Origin: Branchiostoma floridae
Lineage: Eukaryota > Chordata > Leptocardii > Amphioxiformes > Branchiostomatidae
Direction of reading: 5' to 3'
Assembly: GCF_000003815.2 (NCBI RefSeq)
Contig: NC_049995.1
Location: 2,844,113-2,904,456, forward strand
Length of the DNA: 60,344 bases
Numbering within the stretch: position 1 is the first letter of the stretch; the number at the start of each line of letters is the position of its first letter. The translations under genes were made by a program, and so were the position numbers. Of this stretch, positions 59,894 to 60,344 are shown one piece after another. The notes beneath the pieces were generated by a model. It ran no database searches, was not told the origin of the DNA, and saw only the letters and a program-made list of their open reading frames with translations.

Positions 59894-60344
59894 CAAGACG
59901 GCCGAAGAACAACCAATTAATGCCTGTAGGAATAGCGATATTCATGCGGATTGCATGTATTACTTTTGTTACTTAAGTTTTGATAATAATGACATGTAAC
60001 CAAGTACAATGTAACCTAGTACGATAACTACAATTGTAGTGAAATTTTATGATTTTGAAAAATTGAGTGAAATTCACCTTTACTGAACTTTTGTTTTGTT
60101 ATTATATTTTTCAAATATTCTAAGCTTTTTTTTATACATTTACTCTTAAGTTTTGATTATCTTGATTAATGGGTTATTGCTGATAAGATTGGACCAGACA
60201 TGAATAGCGTCAGATATGCTCTTTAGTCCTGCATAGTTGTAATCAAATATCGTAATCAACACTAGTAAGGCAAACACTATTGGAGGTGAAGACACCAAAG
60301 TTTTGTACTCTCTCTGAGTTCTTTATTCTAGATAGTGACATAAT
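59894..60344 (+). other. 3' untranslated region
   Basis: AT-rich sequence after the stop. I see no exact AATAAA or ATTAAA hexamer up to the window end, so the poly(A) site either uses a variant signal or lies further downstream. Confidence 0.5.

Noticed and set aside
57810-58433. 207-codon plus-strand frame overlapping the PWWP exon in another frame
   Set aside because: It crosses the foldback element, lacks domain similarity, and conflicts with the phase-matched PWWP exons.
58660-58680. RE1-like match TTCAGCGCCAAGGCCCA in the PWWP exon
   Set aside because: The last two positions of the consensus do not fit, and the sequence is coding.
1-60344. CRISPR array, bacterial operon or viral genome
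   Set aside because: No evidence for any: GT-AG introns throughout, animal extracellular domains, no spacer-repeat pattern. The repeats seen are exons, mucin units or mobile elements.

Overview
The window is animal genomic DNA and holds one very large, intron-rich protein-coding gene on the + strand. No minus-strand gene is supported. I trace 107 coding exons from 263 to the stop codon at 59891-59893. Their splice phases agree and the joined length keeps one open frame of about 4,860 codons. The 5' end (promoter, start codon, signal peptide) lies upstream of the window. The tRNA-derived SINEs, the many short inverted-repeat elements and the base composition suggest a lancelet (Branchiostoma). 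That is an inference; another invertebrate deuterostome is possible. I do not recognise the gene well enough to give a symbol.

Layout. (1) 263-41402: 27 tandem SEA-type domains of about 108 residues. Each is coded by three exons of 110, 65 and 149 nt with phases 1-0, 0-2 and 2-1. Odd and even units are of two alternating types, so the array is a repeat of two-domain blocks. (2) 42173-43917: a 28th, diverged SEA domain fused to an unrecognised beta-rich domain. (3) 44386-47866: EGF, calcium-binding EGF, SEA with a G-S-I site, calcium-binding EGF. (4) 48251-52470: Pro/Thr/Ser-rich mucin exons, three of them large and built from 13-residue repeats. (5) 52883-57019: a second copy of the module unknown domain - EGF - cbEGF - SEA (G-S-V-I) - cbEGF. 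(6) 57496-57602: a transmembrane segment. (7) 58000-59893: a cytoplasmic tail of about 180 residues containing a PWWP-type domain, then Tyr/Pro-rich motifs.

Reading. The product looks like a membrane-anchored mucin or adhesion protein with a very long, probably N-glycosylated SEA stalk, an O-glycosylated linker and a juxtamembrane SEA domain that could autocleave. The surprising part is the PWWP domain, normally a reader of methylated histone H3 in nuclear proteins, on the cytoplasmic side of a membrane protein. One hypothesis is that shedding and intramembrane cleavage release this tail to the nucleus, as proposed for some mucin tails.

The introns contain many non-autonomous mobile elements (hAT-like, piggyBac-like and TA-flanked inverted-repeat elements, tRNA- and 5S-derived retroposons) and several broken partial copies of neighbouring exons. 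They also contain an unexpected set of matches to the RE1/NRSE motif. Introns not mentioned separately hold nothing I can recognise.
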